Counted from the first letter of the stretch, positions 44,041 to 53,423 are shown. The stretch is DNA of 64,000 nucleotides from Nitrosopumilus piranensis (GCF_000875775.1 NZ_CP010868.1:1561707-1625706), one strand, 5' to 3'. Numbers and translations: made by a program. The notes: generated by a model from the letters alone, not told the origin.

Positions 44041-45072
44041 TTGAGTAAAAAAGCTGCAGTAATGAAAGGAGATGGTATTGGACCTGAAGTTGTAGATTCA
44101 ATGCTAAGAGTTCTCAAGGAATGTAACTTTCAGTCAGAACTAGTTCTCTGTGAGGCAGGCTCAGAACAATGGGACAAAAACGGTAGAAAAGATGCATCAT
44201 ACATTCCAGATGCAACAATGAAGATTTTAGAAGAGTCAAACTGTTGTTTTAAGGGTCCTACTACTACAATTCCAGTTCCAGGTGCACCTAGAAGTGTTGC
44301 AGTTACATTAAGACAGAAATTTGATCTTTATGCAAACATCAGACCAACTAAAACTTATGATAGATTAACTCCAGATAGAAAGCTTAATTGCGTATGTTTT
44401 AGAGAAGCAACTGAAGGTCTCTATACAGGGGTAGAAGCAAAAATTACAGATGATGCAGCAATTGCAATTAGAAAAATTACAAGACATGGGAGTAGACGAT
44501 TAATTGATTCAGCAGTAGATTGGGCAAACAAATTCAACATGAAAAAGATGGTTGCAATTACAAAAAGAAATATCCTAAAACAAACTGATGGGATTTTTTG
44601 GGATGAGGCACAAAAGGCAGTTGAGGGAACAGATATTGAATTGTCTGAAATTTACATTGATAATATGGCACAACAAATGGTAATTGCAACTGAGCAATTT
44701 GATGGTTCAGTACTGGTTAGTACCAATTTATTCATGGATATCATTTCAGAACTTGCATCAGCACTTGTAGGTTCAATTGGATTGATTTATTCTGCAAACA
44801 TTGGAGATAATTATGCAATGTTTGAGGCAGCACATGGAAGTGCACCACAATTTGCAGGACAAAACAAAGTAAATCCAACTGCAACAGTTCTATCAGGAGC
44901 TTGGATGGCAGATTATCTAGGAGAGCGAGAAGTTAGAGACGCAATATTTGCTGCAACAGAACAAGTGATTAATGAAGGAAAGGCAGTAACATGGGATATT
45001 GGCGGTAATGCATCCACAACACAAATGACTGATGCAATTATCACATATGCAAAAGAAAAATTAAGAAAATAA
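44041..45072 (+). CDS. icd: Isocitrate/isopropylmalate dehydrogenase family, probably isocitrate dehydrogenase
   Basis: A 343-residue decarboxylating dehydrogenase. KGDGIGPEVVDSMLRVL marks the N-terminus. The substrate loop CFREATEGLYTGVE, with Arg and E-T-E rather than the isopropylmalate form, favours isocitrate. DNMAQQMVIATEQFDGSVLV carries metal-site residues, and AAHGSAPQFAGQNKVNPTA is the coenzyme region. It supplies 2-oxoglutarate and reducing power in the citrate cycle; NAD or NADP use is uncertain. The start is TTG 44041 with no closer alternative. Confidence 0.87.
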   Translation: MSKKAAVMKGDGIGPEVVDSMLRVLKECNFQSELVLCEAGSEQWDKNGRKDASYIPDATMKILEESNCCFKGPTTTIPVPGAPRSVAVTLRQKFDLYANIRPTKTYDRLTPDRKLNCVCFREATEGLYTGVEAKITDDAAIAIRKITRHGSRRLIDSAVDWANKFNMKKMVAITKRNILKQTDGIFWDEAQKAVEGTDIELSEIYIDNMAQQMVIATEQFDGSVLVSTNLFMDIISELASALVGSIGLIYSANIGDNYAMFEAAHGSAPQFAGQNKVNPTATVLSGAWMADYLGEREVRDAIFAATEQVINEGKAVTWDIGGNASTTQMTDAIITYAKEKLRK

Positions 45073-45606
45073 TTAGTTAATTGCTTCTACAAGAATTAGT
45101 TCCTCAAAGAAAAGTTTCTTTTTTGCTATAATTCGTGTCTTCAAACCTAGTTTTTGTGCGTAATCTATGAGTTTTTGATAGTTTGAAAGAGATGACGTAA
45201 CAAAGACAAACTTGCCACCTTCTTTAAGATTTTTCAAGGCAGAATTAAAGATCTTTTTTGGAATCTCAAATCCTTCTGCGCCACCATCAGTAGCAACATC
45301 TAAAATTTCATCAGTTGCCAAATAAGGAAGATTACACACAATAAAATCAAATTTTATTTTTAATGCATCTGAGGCATTGCAGCAAATTAGATTATGTGTT
45401 TTGTATGAGCTTTGATGTTGTAATACATTACAATTAATATCAGTTCCAACAACTAAAGAAAAATTTTCAGTCAACAATTTTGTAAGATATCCCGAACCAC
45501 TTCCAATGTCTAGCGCATATTCTCCTTTTTCATTTTCAATATTGTTTGCAATGAAAAAGGTATCCTCAGATGGAGGATATTCATCATTTGAGGATTTGTT
45601 TTGCAA
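45073..45606 (-). CDS. HemK2/Mtq2-type N5-glutamine methyltransferase
   Basis: A 177-residue class I methyltransferase. GSGSGYLTKLLTENFSLVVG is the SAM motif, and FIVCNLPYLATDE is the NPPY-type catalytic motif with Leu at the second position. Archaeal and eukaryotic relatives methylate the glutamine of release factor aRF1. The TTG start overlaps the ksgA stop by about 23 nt, as in the conserved archaeal cluster. Confidence 0.87.
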   Translation of the reverse strand: MQNKSSNDEYPPSEDTFFIANNIENEKGEYALDIGSGSGYLTKLLTENFSLVVGTDINCNVLQHQSSYKTHNLICCNASDALKIKFDFIVCNLPYLATDEILDVATDGGAEGFEIPKKIFNSALKNLKEGGKFVFVTSSLSNYQKLIDYAQKLGLKTRIIAKKKLFFEELILVEAIN

Positions 45607-46285
45607 GGTTTACTATTTCATCTCCTGTCAAGTCATCAACACGTTTCTCTATTACAGTTTCTTTGTTGAATTGCTTTAGAATATTTTTTACAGTCTTTCT
45701 TCGGTATGAAAAGATCTCATTAATTGTAGAAATTAGTTTCTTGTCCATATTATCTTTCTTTGTTATTTTTAGAATTACAGAATCAACTTTTGGAGGCGGT
45801 GAAAAATTATTCTTTCTGACATTAGATATTTTTTCAATATCAAATGCATAAGTTGCAATAATGCTTATTGCCCTTCTATTTTTTGACTTTGCAACAAGTT
45901 TTTCTGCAAATTCCTTTTGGACCATTATTATTCCATGAGAAAATGAGCATTGAGCCAACCACTCTATAGCATCCTTGCTCTTAGAGTATGGCAAATTTGA
46001 GACAAAAATAGAAAAAGAGTCCTTTGTCTTAAATCCATCTCCTGATTTTAACACAAGATTCTCAAAATCTGAAAATTCTATTCGTGCTTTTTTGATAAGA
46101 TTTTGATCAGCATCAACTGAAATTATCTTTTTTGCTTTTTTGCACAATAATGGAGTAAGTATGCCCAATCCAGTTCCAATTTCTAAAACAATGTCATTTT
46201 TTGTAATTTTAGCCTCAGATACAATAGATTCTGCAATTTCCTTTGAGTTGAGAAAGTGTTGTCCGAGTAATTTTCTCTTTATCAT
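45584..46285 (-). CDS. ksgA: 16S rRNA adenine dimethyltransferase KsgA/Dim1
   Basis: A 233-residue enzyme that dimethylates two adjacent adenines near the 3' end of 16S rRNA. LLGQHFLNSKEIAESIV, VLEIGTGLGILTPLLCKKA and FVSNLPYSKSKDAIEWL (the NLPY catalytic motif) are all present. It is a little shorter than most (about 260). ATG 46285 overlaps the DUF655 stop by 4 nt. Confidence 0.94.
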   Translation of the reverse strand: MIKRKLLGQHFLNSKEIAESIVSEAKITKNDIVLEIGTGLGILTPLLCKKAKKIISVDADQNLIKKARIEFSDFENLVLKSGDGFKTKDSFSIFVSNLPYSKSKDAIEWLAQCSFSHGIIMVQKEFAEKLVAKSKNRRAISIIATYAFDIEKISNVRKNNFSPPPKVDSVILKITKKDNMDKKLISTINEIFSYRRKTVKNILKQFNKETVIEKRVDDLTGDEIVNLAKQILK

Positions 46286-46848
46286 CTCTTAACAAAGAGA
46301 TTCATTCTACTTTCACCAGTTATTTCATCCATTATTCGCTCTGTGATGTGTTTAATTGGTTCTTTGAATCCAACTCGCTCTTGCAAATCTTCATAGCTCT
46401 CAAATTGTTTCTTTTCTCGTTCTTCTAACATTGTTTTCATGTATGTTTTGCCAATACCTGGAATCAATTCTAATGCATGTATTCTAGGAGTTAGAGGTTG
46501 TGCTTTGTTTAGGTATTCTACAAATTTTGATTCATTCTCAGTTACAATATTTTCCACAACATTTTGTAATTCACTTTGAGCAGATGAAGATATTTTATCA
46601 TATTCCATTTTACCTAAAACAGATTGAACTTTGGTTCGCCCTTCTTTTCCGATATAGATTTTCTCACCAACTTCAAATGTAGAATTTGCTACTCCAAGAA
46701 TTTCCAATATTGTTAGTCTATCCTCACCAATTCCAGTAATGATTATTCCTTCTCTTCCTCTTACAGTAGATGATTTTCCACGGGGGTTAAAATCTAGAAC
46801 GTATGCATATTCCTCATACTTTCTAGGTGGGGATTGTGCCCTATACAA
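46282..46848 (-). CDS. DUF655 RNA-binding protein
   Basis: A 188-residue archaeal protein of the DUF655 family: KYEEYAYVLDFNPRGKSSTV near the start, KIYIGKEGRTKVQSVLGKM in the OB-like part and HALELIPGIGKTYMKTMLEE, a helix-hairpin-helix that can bind nucleic acid. It is always found between Rpo4 and KsgA in archaea, implying a role in rRNA maturation or translation. The start is TTG 46848. Confidence 0.9.
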   Translation of the reverse strand: MYRAQSPPRKYEEYAYVLDFNPRGKSSTVRGREGIIITGIGEDRLTILEILGVANSTFEVGEKIYIGKEGRTKVQSVLGKMEYDKISSSAQSELQNVVENIVTENESKFVEYLNKAQPLTPRIHALELIPGIGKTYMKTMLEEREKKQFESYEDLQERVGFKEPIKHITERIMDEITGESRMNLFVKR

Positions 46849-46868
46849 AATAAAATACTCCTAAGAAA

Positions 46869-47195
46869 TTAAGAGTGCTCCTTGATTATATTGAGCATTT
46901 TTTCTAGAGTTTCAGCAAGAATTAATTTTTTCCAACCAAACGTGAAAGAACGTAATTCTGCCATACTTGTTGGTCTAATGTTGACAATTTCAACAGCTTC
47001 ATCTTCTGTTAATTCACATTCCTTGATGAGTTTTTTCTTCATCTCTTTTGCATTTTTAGGATCAATTGATACAAATTTTGAAACATAATCATAGGTCCAA
47101 CGTTGGATTTGATCCATATCTTCAGGATCGACTTTACCTAAGATTTCTTTAACTTCTGAAAGAGAAATAGCTTGTTTCTTTTGTACTTCTTCCAT
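46869..47195 (-). CDS. rpoF: RNA polymerase subunit Rpo4 (RpoF)
   Basis: A 108-residue subunit that pairs with Rpo7 to form the polymerase stalk. The helical HRDC-like domain is visible (KKLIKECELTEDEAVEIVNI; RPTSMAELRSF). It lies 2 nt after eL21 on the same strand and upstream of DUF655, the standard archaeal order. Confidence 0.93.
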   Translation of the reverse strand: MEEVQKKQAISLSEVKEILGKVDPEDMDQIQRWTYDYVSKFVSIDPKNAKEMKKKLIKECELTEDEAVEIVNIRPTSMAELRSFTFGWKKLILAETLEKMLNIIKEHS

Positions 47196-47197
47196 AA

Positions 47198-47497
47198 TTA
47201 TACACCGAATGGTTTTATGTGATCCAATCTAGTGATTAAGGTTTTCGATTTTTCTCCTAATTTTACATCTAGAGTGATAGCACGTCTACCTACATTTGTA
47301 ATCATACCAACTTTTCCATGATATCGTCTGTGAGGTAATCCCTTGTGCTGTCTAGGATCAATAATGACAAGTGCTTGCTGACCTTCTTTGTATTCACGTA
47401 ACAGGAATGAAACGCCTCTAGGAGACTTTTTCTTCATAACTGATCTAGATTTGTGTTTAAATCCATGTGAACGACCAGAAGATTTCTTAGTTGCCAT
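47198..47497 (-). CDS. rpl21e: Large-subunit ribosomal protein eL21
   Basis: A 99-residue basic ribosomal protein. SGRSHGFKHKSRSVMKKKSP at the N-terminus and ALVIIDPRQHKGLPHRRYHG with GKVGMITNVGRRAITLDVKL are signatures. It heads the eL21-rpoF-DUF655-ksgA-hemK operon. Confidence 0.95.
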   Translation of the reverse strand: MATKKSSGRSHGFKHKSRSVMKKKSPRGVSFLLREYKEGQQALVIIDPRQHKGLPHRRYHGKVGMITNVGRRAITLDVKLGEKSKTLITRLDHIKPFGV

Positions 47498-47554
47498 GTA
47501 GTGTAAAACCTTCGAAAGCCCTATTTTAAGACTTAGAAAGGATTCCAGCCAAAT

Positions 47555-48610
47555 TTAGCCAATAATATCAGTTCTGAGCTGTCCACAAGCAGCAGATATC
47601 TCAGTTCCTTTCTCAACACGGACAGTACAATTTACACCAGATTTTTGTAAAATTCGCTCAAATTCCAATACTCTATTATCTGAAGGACGTTTAAAATCAC
47701 CTGCTGTAGGATTGATAGGAATAATGTTTACGTGAGATCCATTTCCATACAATAGTCGTGCTAATTCTGTCGCAATTTCTGGAGAGTCATTAATCCCTTC
47801 CATCAAGGCATACTCAAAAGTGACACGGCGTCCAGTTTTTTTAAAATAATTTTTTCCTGATTCTATGATGTCTTCAACTGAGTTTGGTCCAGCAGTTGGA
47901 ACAAGTTTCTGTCGTAACTCATTGTTTGGTGCATGAAGAGAAATAGCAAGGCCAATTTGTAAATTCTCTTCAGCTAGTTTTTCAATTCCAGATGTAATTC
48001 CAATAGTAGAAATTGTGATATGTCTTTGTCCCAATCCAAAGCCTCTATCATGTGTTAAAATTTTTACAGCACGTATCATCTCATCATAATTTGCCATTGG
48101 CTCACCCATTCCCATAAAGACTAAATTTGTAACATGTTCTCCTCGTTGTTCTAAAATTTCAGCAAAATGAATTACTTGAGATACAATATGTTCAGCTTTG
48201 AGATTTGTTTCAAATCCCATTTGCCCAGTTGCACAAAACACACACCCCATTGCACATCCAATTTGTGTTGAAACACAGATTGTGGATCTTGGATGACCAC
48301 CAATTTTTGTTGGCTCATACTGCATCAAAACAGTTTCAACTGAAGAGCAATTAGATAATTCTAACAATAACTTTGTAGTATCACCATCTTCACTTACAAC
48401 ACGATGAATTTCTTTTGCTGAACCAATTGTATATCCAGCCTCTGTAAGTTCTTCTCTTAATTTTTTTGGAAGTTGTGGAATATCATTGATACTTTTTGGA
48501 AATTTATAATATAGTGGAAGCAGAATTTGATCTGCTCTGTATCTTGGATATCCCATATCAATCACAAGTTTTTCCATTTCTTCAGGTAGTAATCGATAAA
48601 GATCTGTCAT
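47555..48610 (-). CDS. rlmN: Radical SAM rRNA/tRNA adenine-C2 methyltransferase RlmN
   Basis: A 351-residue RlmN-type enzyme that methylates C2 of an adenine (A2503 of 23S rRNA and A37 of some tRNAs in bacteria). The iron-sulfur motif CAMGCVFC is near residue 118, preceded by TICVSTQIG. NLVFMGMGEPMANYDEM and the mobile catalytic cysteine near the C-terminus (EISAACGQLR) are conserved. All essential residues are present. Family members are chiefly bacterial, so lateral acquisition into archaea is likely. Confidence 0.93.
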   Translation of the reverse strand: MTDLYRLLPEEMEKLVIDMGYPRYRADQILLPLYYKFPKSINDIPQLPKKLREELTEAGYTIGSAKEIHRVVSEDGDTTKLLLELSNCSSVETVLMQYEPTKIGGHPRSTICVSTQIGCAMGCVFCATGQMGFETNLKAEHIVSQVIHFAEILEQRGEHVTNLVFMGMGEPMANYDEMIRAVKILTHDRGFGLGQRHITISTIGITSGIEKLAEENLQIGLAISLHAPNNELRQKLVPTAGPNSVEDIIESGKNYFKKTGRRVTFEYALMEGINDSPEIATELARLLYGNGSHVNIIPINPTAGDFKRPSDNRVLEFERILQKSGVNCTVRVEKGTEISAACGQLRTDIIG

Positions 48611-48671
48611 GATTAACTTCGTTAATCAAATGATATTATAATTTAATTAGTATGTAGAGTTGAAATTGAGG

Positions 48672-49286
48672 CTAAATTCTAACTTCTAATTGATTCAAAG
48701 CAGATTGTAAATCATCTAAATTTCTAAAATGAATAGATGACATACCACAGTTTTCTGCAGATTCAACATTAGATGGTTTATCATCAATAAATAATATTTC
48801 ATCTACAGAATAAGGTAACCTTTGAATTACATGTTCATAAATTCTAGGGTCAGGTTTTGATAAGCCAATTTGATATGACATGAATTGGTATTCAAAATGA
48901 GATATTATGTTCCAATCATTTACAATGTTATGAGTTACTTTTTCAATGTTAGAGATTATTCCAATAGTAAATCCATTTTGCTTCAAATCAACGCTGAATT
49001 TTTTTACTTCAGTTTTTGGTACAGCATTTTTTCGAAAGTAGGTATCCCAAAGTGATTCTTTAGTGTTTTTCAATGAATCAGATTTAGTTTCAATTGCAAT
49101 TTTACGCCAAAAATTTGATTCATTAATTTTTCCAGAATCTAATTCAGGTAGATGTTTATCAAATGCAGAAATGATCAAATCTTCTTTGATATCAAATCGT
49201 GTTGAAACTTCAGAAGTTATCCATGACATGTGCCAATCAACTAAGACACCTCCAATATCAAACAAAATACATTTGATCTTAGTCAC
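48672..49286 (-). CDS. HAD-superfamily hydrolase (YihX/HAD-IA type)
   Basis: A 204-residue phosphatase-like protein. Motif I is ILFDIGGVLVDWH; note that the second Asp of DxD is replaced by glycine (FDIGGV), as in YihX-like members. Motif II is IGIISNIE, and motif III with motif IV is LSKPDPRIY then ILFIDDKPSNVESA. The substrate is probably a small phosphorylated metabolite. It begins with GTG. Confidence 0.87.
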   Translation of the reverse strand: MTKIKCILFDIGGVLVDWHMSWITSEVSTRFDIKEDLIISAFDKHLPELDSGKINESNFWRKIAIETKSDSLKNTKESLWDTYFRKNAVPKTEVKKFSVDLKQNGFTIGIISNIEKVTHNIVNDWNIISHFEYQFMSYQIGLSKPDPRIYEHVIQRLPYSVDEILFIDDKPSNVESAENCGMSSIHFRNLDDLQSALNQLEVRI

Positions 49287-49345
49287 AACAAAATTATCAT
49301 TAAAGGAATATTCATAGATTTCAAAAGAAAGGAAGGTAGAGAGTT

Positions 49346-50530
49346 CTACTCTTCTACAGGTTCTGAATCATCTGTTTCAGCATCTACTGGAGGTGCTTTT
49401 ACAGTTTCAACTTCTGGCGTAGTCTCAACTTCTGGTGTTTCATCAGTTGTTTCTACTTCAGGAATTTCTGTAGATTCTTCTGGAGTTTCTACTGTTGATT
49501 CCACCTCAGGCTCTTTTGCCTTCTTAGTGGTTGTCTTTTTGGTAGTCTTTTTGGTCTTTTTCTCAGCATCTTCAGGATCTATAACACCTGCTTCGCCTAG
49601 AGCAAAGATTACCTCTTCTTCCGGATGATGAGGGCTATCCACCATTCGGGCAATTCGTTTCTTGCCAGATTTCTTAAAGTAGATTCTGTAGGTACTAGTA
49701 TGAGCAACTACATTTCCGCCAATTGGACGAGTTGGATCTCCAAAGAAGACATCAGGAGATGCCATAACTTGGTTTGTTGCAATTGCAGCACAGTTGTAAG
49801 TTTCTGCAATTCTAGATAACAGATGAACAAAGTGATTTAGTTTTTGTTGTCTGTTAGATAGTGTTCCTCTTCCAAGATATTCAGAGCGGAACAATCCAAC
49901 TGCAGAGTCTGCTACAATTAGTTTAATGTTGTTTTCTTCAATAATTGGTCCAGCTTCTTCTAGAATCAATGTTTGATGTGCGCTGTTATATGCACGTGCA
50001 ACAATGATGTTGTCTAGAACTTTTTCTGGATCCATCTCATGAGCTTGAGCAATAGATACGATTCTTTCAGGTCTGAAAGTGTTTTCAGTATCAATATACA
50101 AAACACTGCCTTCAAGACCACCCTCTTCTTTGGTTTTTTGAACCATAACAGACATTGTATGAGCAAATTGTGTTTTACCACAACCAAATTCACCATAAAC
50201 TTCTGTTAGTGCTTGGGTCTCAATACCACCATCAAATAGTGTATCAAGACAGTTTGTACCAGTTGTAATTTTACCAATACTTTGACGGTGCTTGTAAATC
50301 TCACTTGCACTTGTAAAGTGTTTTGCAATTAATCCTCCATCAACTAAATGCTGACGGGCTTTATTGACAATTTTTTCAGCGGTGTCCTTTTCCATTCCAG
50401 TTATTTCTGCAATTTCGACTGGACCCCTAACGATGAGATCCATGACGTTGTGGACACCTGCATCGGATAATTTTCTTGTAGTTACAGGACCTACGCCCTC
50501 TAAACTATCTAATCTTAAATCTTCTACCAT
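49346..50530 (-). CDS. radA: RadA recombinase with long charged C-terminal tail
   Basis: A 394-residue strand-exchange protein. A helix-hairpin-helix region is at 10-65 (LEGVGPVTTRKLSDAGVHNV). Walker A is GEFGCGKTQ at about 113-121 and Walker B is IKLIVADSAVGLFRSEY. The L2-region NHFVHLLSRIAETYN and ATNQVMASPD are present. The usual core ends at GEAGVIDPED near 321. Beyond it are about 71 extra residues: first lysine/threonine-rich, then a P-E-V-E-T-T repeat region that is strongly acidic. The core is catalytic; the tail may regulate filament formation or partners (inference). Confidence 0.95.
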   Translation of the reverse strand: MVEDLRLDSLEGVGPVTTRKLSDAGVHNVMDLIVRGPVEIAEITGMEKDTAEKIVNKARQHLVDGGLIAKHFTSASEIYKHRQSIGKITTGTNCLDTLFDGGIETQALTEVYGEFGCGKTQFAHTMSVMVQKTKEEGGLEGSVLYIDTENTFRPERIVSIAQAHEMDPEKVLDNIIVARAYNSAHQTLILEEAGPIIEENNIKLIVADSAVGLFRSEYLGRGTLSNRQQKLNHFVHLLSRIAETYNCAAIATNQVMASPDVFFGDPTRPIGGNVVAHTSTYRIYFKKSGKKRIARMVDSPHHPEEEVIFALGEAGVIDPEDAEKKTKKTTKKTTTKKAKEPEVESTVETPEESTEIPEVETTDETPEVETTPEVETVKAPPVDAETDDSEPVEE

Positions 50531-50612
50531 ACCGTATGGTACGGTACCAGTACTTTATAAGAGTATTGTTTTAGAAAATGATCGTAAAGTGACAAAATTT
50601 TAGAAAAATTGA

Positions 50613-50795
50613 CTATCGTCTCTTTCTTCTTTGTCCAGGTTTGTTTTGACCAGGAAATCTACCCAAGACAAATCTCTTTTTGAAATTACTCTTATTCCTA
50701 AGACTAGAATTTGTACCTACAATTTTACGTCCTTCTACCTTTGGAGTTTGTCCTCTTACTTTGCCTGCTTTTGTAAGTGAACCGTGAGTTGCCAT
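50613..50795 (-). CDS. rps30e: Small-subunit ribosomal protein eS30
   Basis: A 60-residue very basic protein: THGSLTKAGKVRGQTPKVEG and a C-terminus NKPGQRRKRR match archaeal/eukaryotic eS30. It is often missed by gene finders because of its size. It is followed downstream by radA on the same strand. Confidence 0.93.
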   Translation of the reverse strand: MATHGSLTKAGKVRGQTPKVEGRKIVGTNSSLRNKSNFKKRFVLGRFPGQNKPGQRRKRR

Positions 50796-50834
50796 GATCT
50801 ACATTACAAATTAACGAATTTATGTATTTGGAAT

Positions 50835-52568
50835 CTACCAGTACTTGTTCTTGACAGTCTCGATGACTTGTTCATGTTCTTTGCTCTTTCTGCGTGCATA
50901 TCTTTCCATAGCACCCAATGGGACACCACCAAGAGATCTTGCTATGGCATTAAAGAAGTATCTTTGTGGCCCTTTTGAGCCAGTCTTAGTCATGAATTTT
51001 TGAATACCATACTTGAAATTGTGTTGCCATGTCTTGTATAAAACACCCAATTGTGCAGGAGTCATTTCATTTCCAATGTTAAAGAAATCAGATTTTTCAA
51101 GTAAACCAATTGGGACAAATGTCAGGGCAGTAGCAGTAAACATAGATTCAGGTTGCTCTCGTTCCAATTCACTGATTAAACGAATTGTTTCCCATGAATC
51201 CTCTGGTTGTTCATCATTGTCAAGTCCCATAATCAAAGTAAATGCAGGAATCCAGTAATCTTGGTTTAAGGTCTTTACACCTTCTTTTACAACCCAATGC
51301 CACTCATCAGGAGAGTACGGTGCAAGTTTTCTATCAGCATATTTTCCAATTAGTCTCAAACTTCCAGTTTCAAATCCAGCTTGAACACCAATCATGTTGT
51401 CAGGCCCTGCTTTCATAATTTTAGATAGATTTGGAATTAGTTTTTCATCAGCAATTGCTCCTGCCAATGTACCATGAGTAGGATTTGTGTGCTCAACACC
51501 AGTAGACATGATTGCAGTAAATAGTTCTTCTAATGCTTCTCTGTTTGGTTCCATTCCTTTTGCAGTTCGGGGATCCATTCCATAAACGAAAATATCATCA
51601 CTATGAACCCATGCAGATTTAGAACCACCTTTCTTAATGTTAACTTCAATTTCTCTTTTGACTTTTTCAGGAGAATAGTATCGTAGTGATCTTAGTGTTA
51701 CATCACAAAACTTACATCCTCTTCCACAACCACGCATAACTTCAATCATTCCATGCATACTTGGCTCTATAATGTCTGGAATCTCTTCCAAGTCAGGTCT
51801 ATCCCAGAAATTAACAAATCTTCCATGAAGTTTTTTGCCGTTTCTTTCAAATTCTTTAATGTTAACTTTAAAGTCACTTCTCTTTCTGAAAGGATCCATG
51901 TTTTCAAAGTCACCGTTAATCAAATAGTTGAAGAACCTACCAGCATGTCCATCAATTTCAGGTGCAATACCACCAAGTTCGCCTTCCAAGATTGCATAAA
52001 TTCCAAATTCTTCAATTTTTTCTGGATCATAATTATATTGCCAAGTTCCAGATGCACCAGAAATTACTTTGGCCTTACTTCCAGTTTTAGCTTTGGCAGC
52101 TTTGATTCTATGATGTAGTTCAGTATTGTAATACTCATCATAAGACATTTGCTTTCTACCATAAGTAAAAGTCATAGTTACAGGACCCATTCCAAGTGGA
52201 TCCATCTCATATGTTCCAACAACTTGTGTTTCAGGCCCAATGAATTTTTCAATATGGTCCGGATGGGCAACAACAACATCTTGTCTACTAAATCCATCTC
52301 GTAGCAAACCGGCCTCTAATTTTCTTAGTCCATATGGAGCATAATTTGCAACTCCGTTTGTATGTGGAATATAATTACAGATAAAATCAAACAGAATTTT
52401 TGGAGTTACTTGTTTTCCAAGAATTTTATACCAAATACTCTTTGGGTCTCTATTAGGGTCTAAAGCAGGGGCACATCCAAAAAATGTAGCAAGAGACAAT
52501 CCCCTATATGGCGACATTAGTGTACGATCAGCAGTTAAAACGATCTTTGGAGTTACCATTCCCTTCAC
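50835..52568 (-). CDS. Radical SAM protein of unknown substrate
   Basis: A 577-residue radical SAM enzyme. The [4Fe-4S] motif CGRGCKFC is near residue 285 inside MIEVMRGCGRGCKFCDVTLR. Other SAM-barrel segments are VHSDDIFVYG and NMIGVQAGFETGS. The N-terminal 270 residues could include a cobalamin-binding-like Rossmann fold (KIVLTADRTLMSPYRGLSLA), but the DxHxxG signature is absent. Candidate reactions include lipid ring or C-C bond formation, or methylthiolation; none is demonstrated. GTG start at 52568 or ATG at 52559. Confidence 0.85.
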   Translation of the reverse strand: MKGMVTPKIVLTADRTLMSPYRGLSLATFFGCAPALDPNRDPKSIWYKILGKQVTPKILFDFICNYIPHTNGVANYAPYGLRKLEAGLLRDGFSRQDVVVAHPDHIEKFIGPETQVVGTYEMDPLGMGPVTMTFTYGRKQMSYDEYYNTELHHRIKAAKAKTGSKAKVISGASGTWQYNYDPEKIEEFGIYAILEGELGGIAPEIDGHAGRFFNYLINGDFENMDPFRKRSDFKVNIKEFERNGKKLHGRFVNFWDRPDLEEIPDIIEPSMHGMIEVMRGCGRGCKFCDVTLRSLRYYSPEKVKREIEVNIKKGGSKSAWVHSDDIFVYGMDPRTAKGMEPNREALEELFTAIMSTGVEHTNPTHGTLAGAIADEKLIPNLSKIMKAGPDNMIGVQAGFETGSLRLIGKYADRKLAPYSPDEWHWVVKEGVKTLNQDYWIPAFTLIMGLDNDEQPEDSWETIRLISELEREQPESMFTATALTFVPIGLLEKSDFFNIGNEMTPAQLGVLYKTWQHNFKYGIQKFMTKTGSKGPQRYFFNAIARSLGGVPLGAMERYARRKSKEHEQVIETVKNKYW

Positions 52569-52610
52569 GAAATTAATTTTATGATTTATTTTAAACCTTG
52601 CTGGTCAAAT

Positions 52611-53423
52611 CTAATAATTTTCTAAAATTCCAGCCTTATTCCTATGAAAATTGCCAAATTCCTTATTTTTGGACAGGTGTTCTCCATCAAAAACGGTCCC
52701 ATCCTTGCAAACAAGATCTTCCCCAATGCAACAACTGCCACATATTCCAACACCACACTTCATCATTCGCTCAAGACTGGCCTGAACAAAGATACCTCTA
52801 GAATGAGCAGATTGAACAGTTTTGTACATCATTATTTCAGGCCCACAAACATAAACAGCATCGTATTTTGCTTGACTCAGATGTTTTTCAACTAAATCAG
52901 TGACAAAGCCCTTTTCACCATAACTTCCATCATCAGTTGAGACAATTACTTTGTGGACATTATTTTCCAAAAGTCTATTTGCCAAATCTTCAAAAAATAC
53001 TTCATCTTTTGATTTTGCACCAATCAAGACAGTAACATCATCTGTAGGTTTGACATGTATTAATAATCTCATCATTGGGACTAGACCAGTTCCACCACCA
53101 ACTAGCAAAAGTTTTCCTTCTTTAAGATCAAAAGAATTTCCATAAGGTCCACGAATTCCAATTTGTTGTCCTACCTGTACATTAAACAAACCAGTTGAAG
53201 CGGCTCCATGTTTTCTAACAGTAAATGCTGCTTTACCAGATTCATTTGAAATCATCACACTCATTGGTAATTCATTGATTCCAGGAATCCAAACCATTGC
53301 AAATTGTCCAGGAAGAACATTTGACATGACTTCATCAGAAAAAATCAAAGTTCTAACAGTTGGAGTTTCATCAATTACCTTTTCAACAGTTACAATTGTT
53401 GTGTGATTATGATTTCTTTGCAA
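52611..53423 (-). CDS. pyrK: Dihydroorotate dehydrogenase electron-transfer subunit PyrK
   Basis: About 270 residues. PyrK passes electrons from dihydroorotate oxidation to NAD through FAD and a [2Fe-2S] cluster. The FAD-binding part has ISNESGKAAFTVRKHG and GIRGPYGNSFDLKEGKLLLV. The NAD part is VGGGTGLVPMMRLLIH. The cluster ligands lie in CGVGICGSCCIGEDLVC. TTG 53423 is favoured since GGTGG lies just before it inside pyrD; the longer TTG 53441 start gives an odd N-terminus. It overlaps pyrD by 17 nt, a coupled pair. Confidence 0.9.
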   Translation of the reverse strand: MQRNHNHTTIVTVEKVIDETPTVRTLIFSDEVMSNVLPGQFAMVWIPGINELPMSVMISNESGKAAFTVRKHGAASTGLFNVQVGQQIGIRGPYGNSFDLKEGKLLLVGGGTGLVPMMRLLIHVKPTDDVTVLIGAKSKDEVFFEDLANRLLENNVHKVIVSTDDGSYGEKGFVTDLVEKHLSQAKYDAVYVCGPEIMMYKTVQSAHSRGIFVQASLERMMKCGVGICGSCCIGEDLVCKDGTVFDGEHLSKNKEFGNFHRNKAGILENY

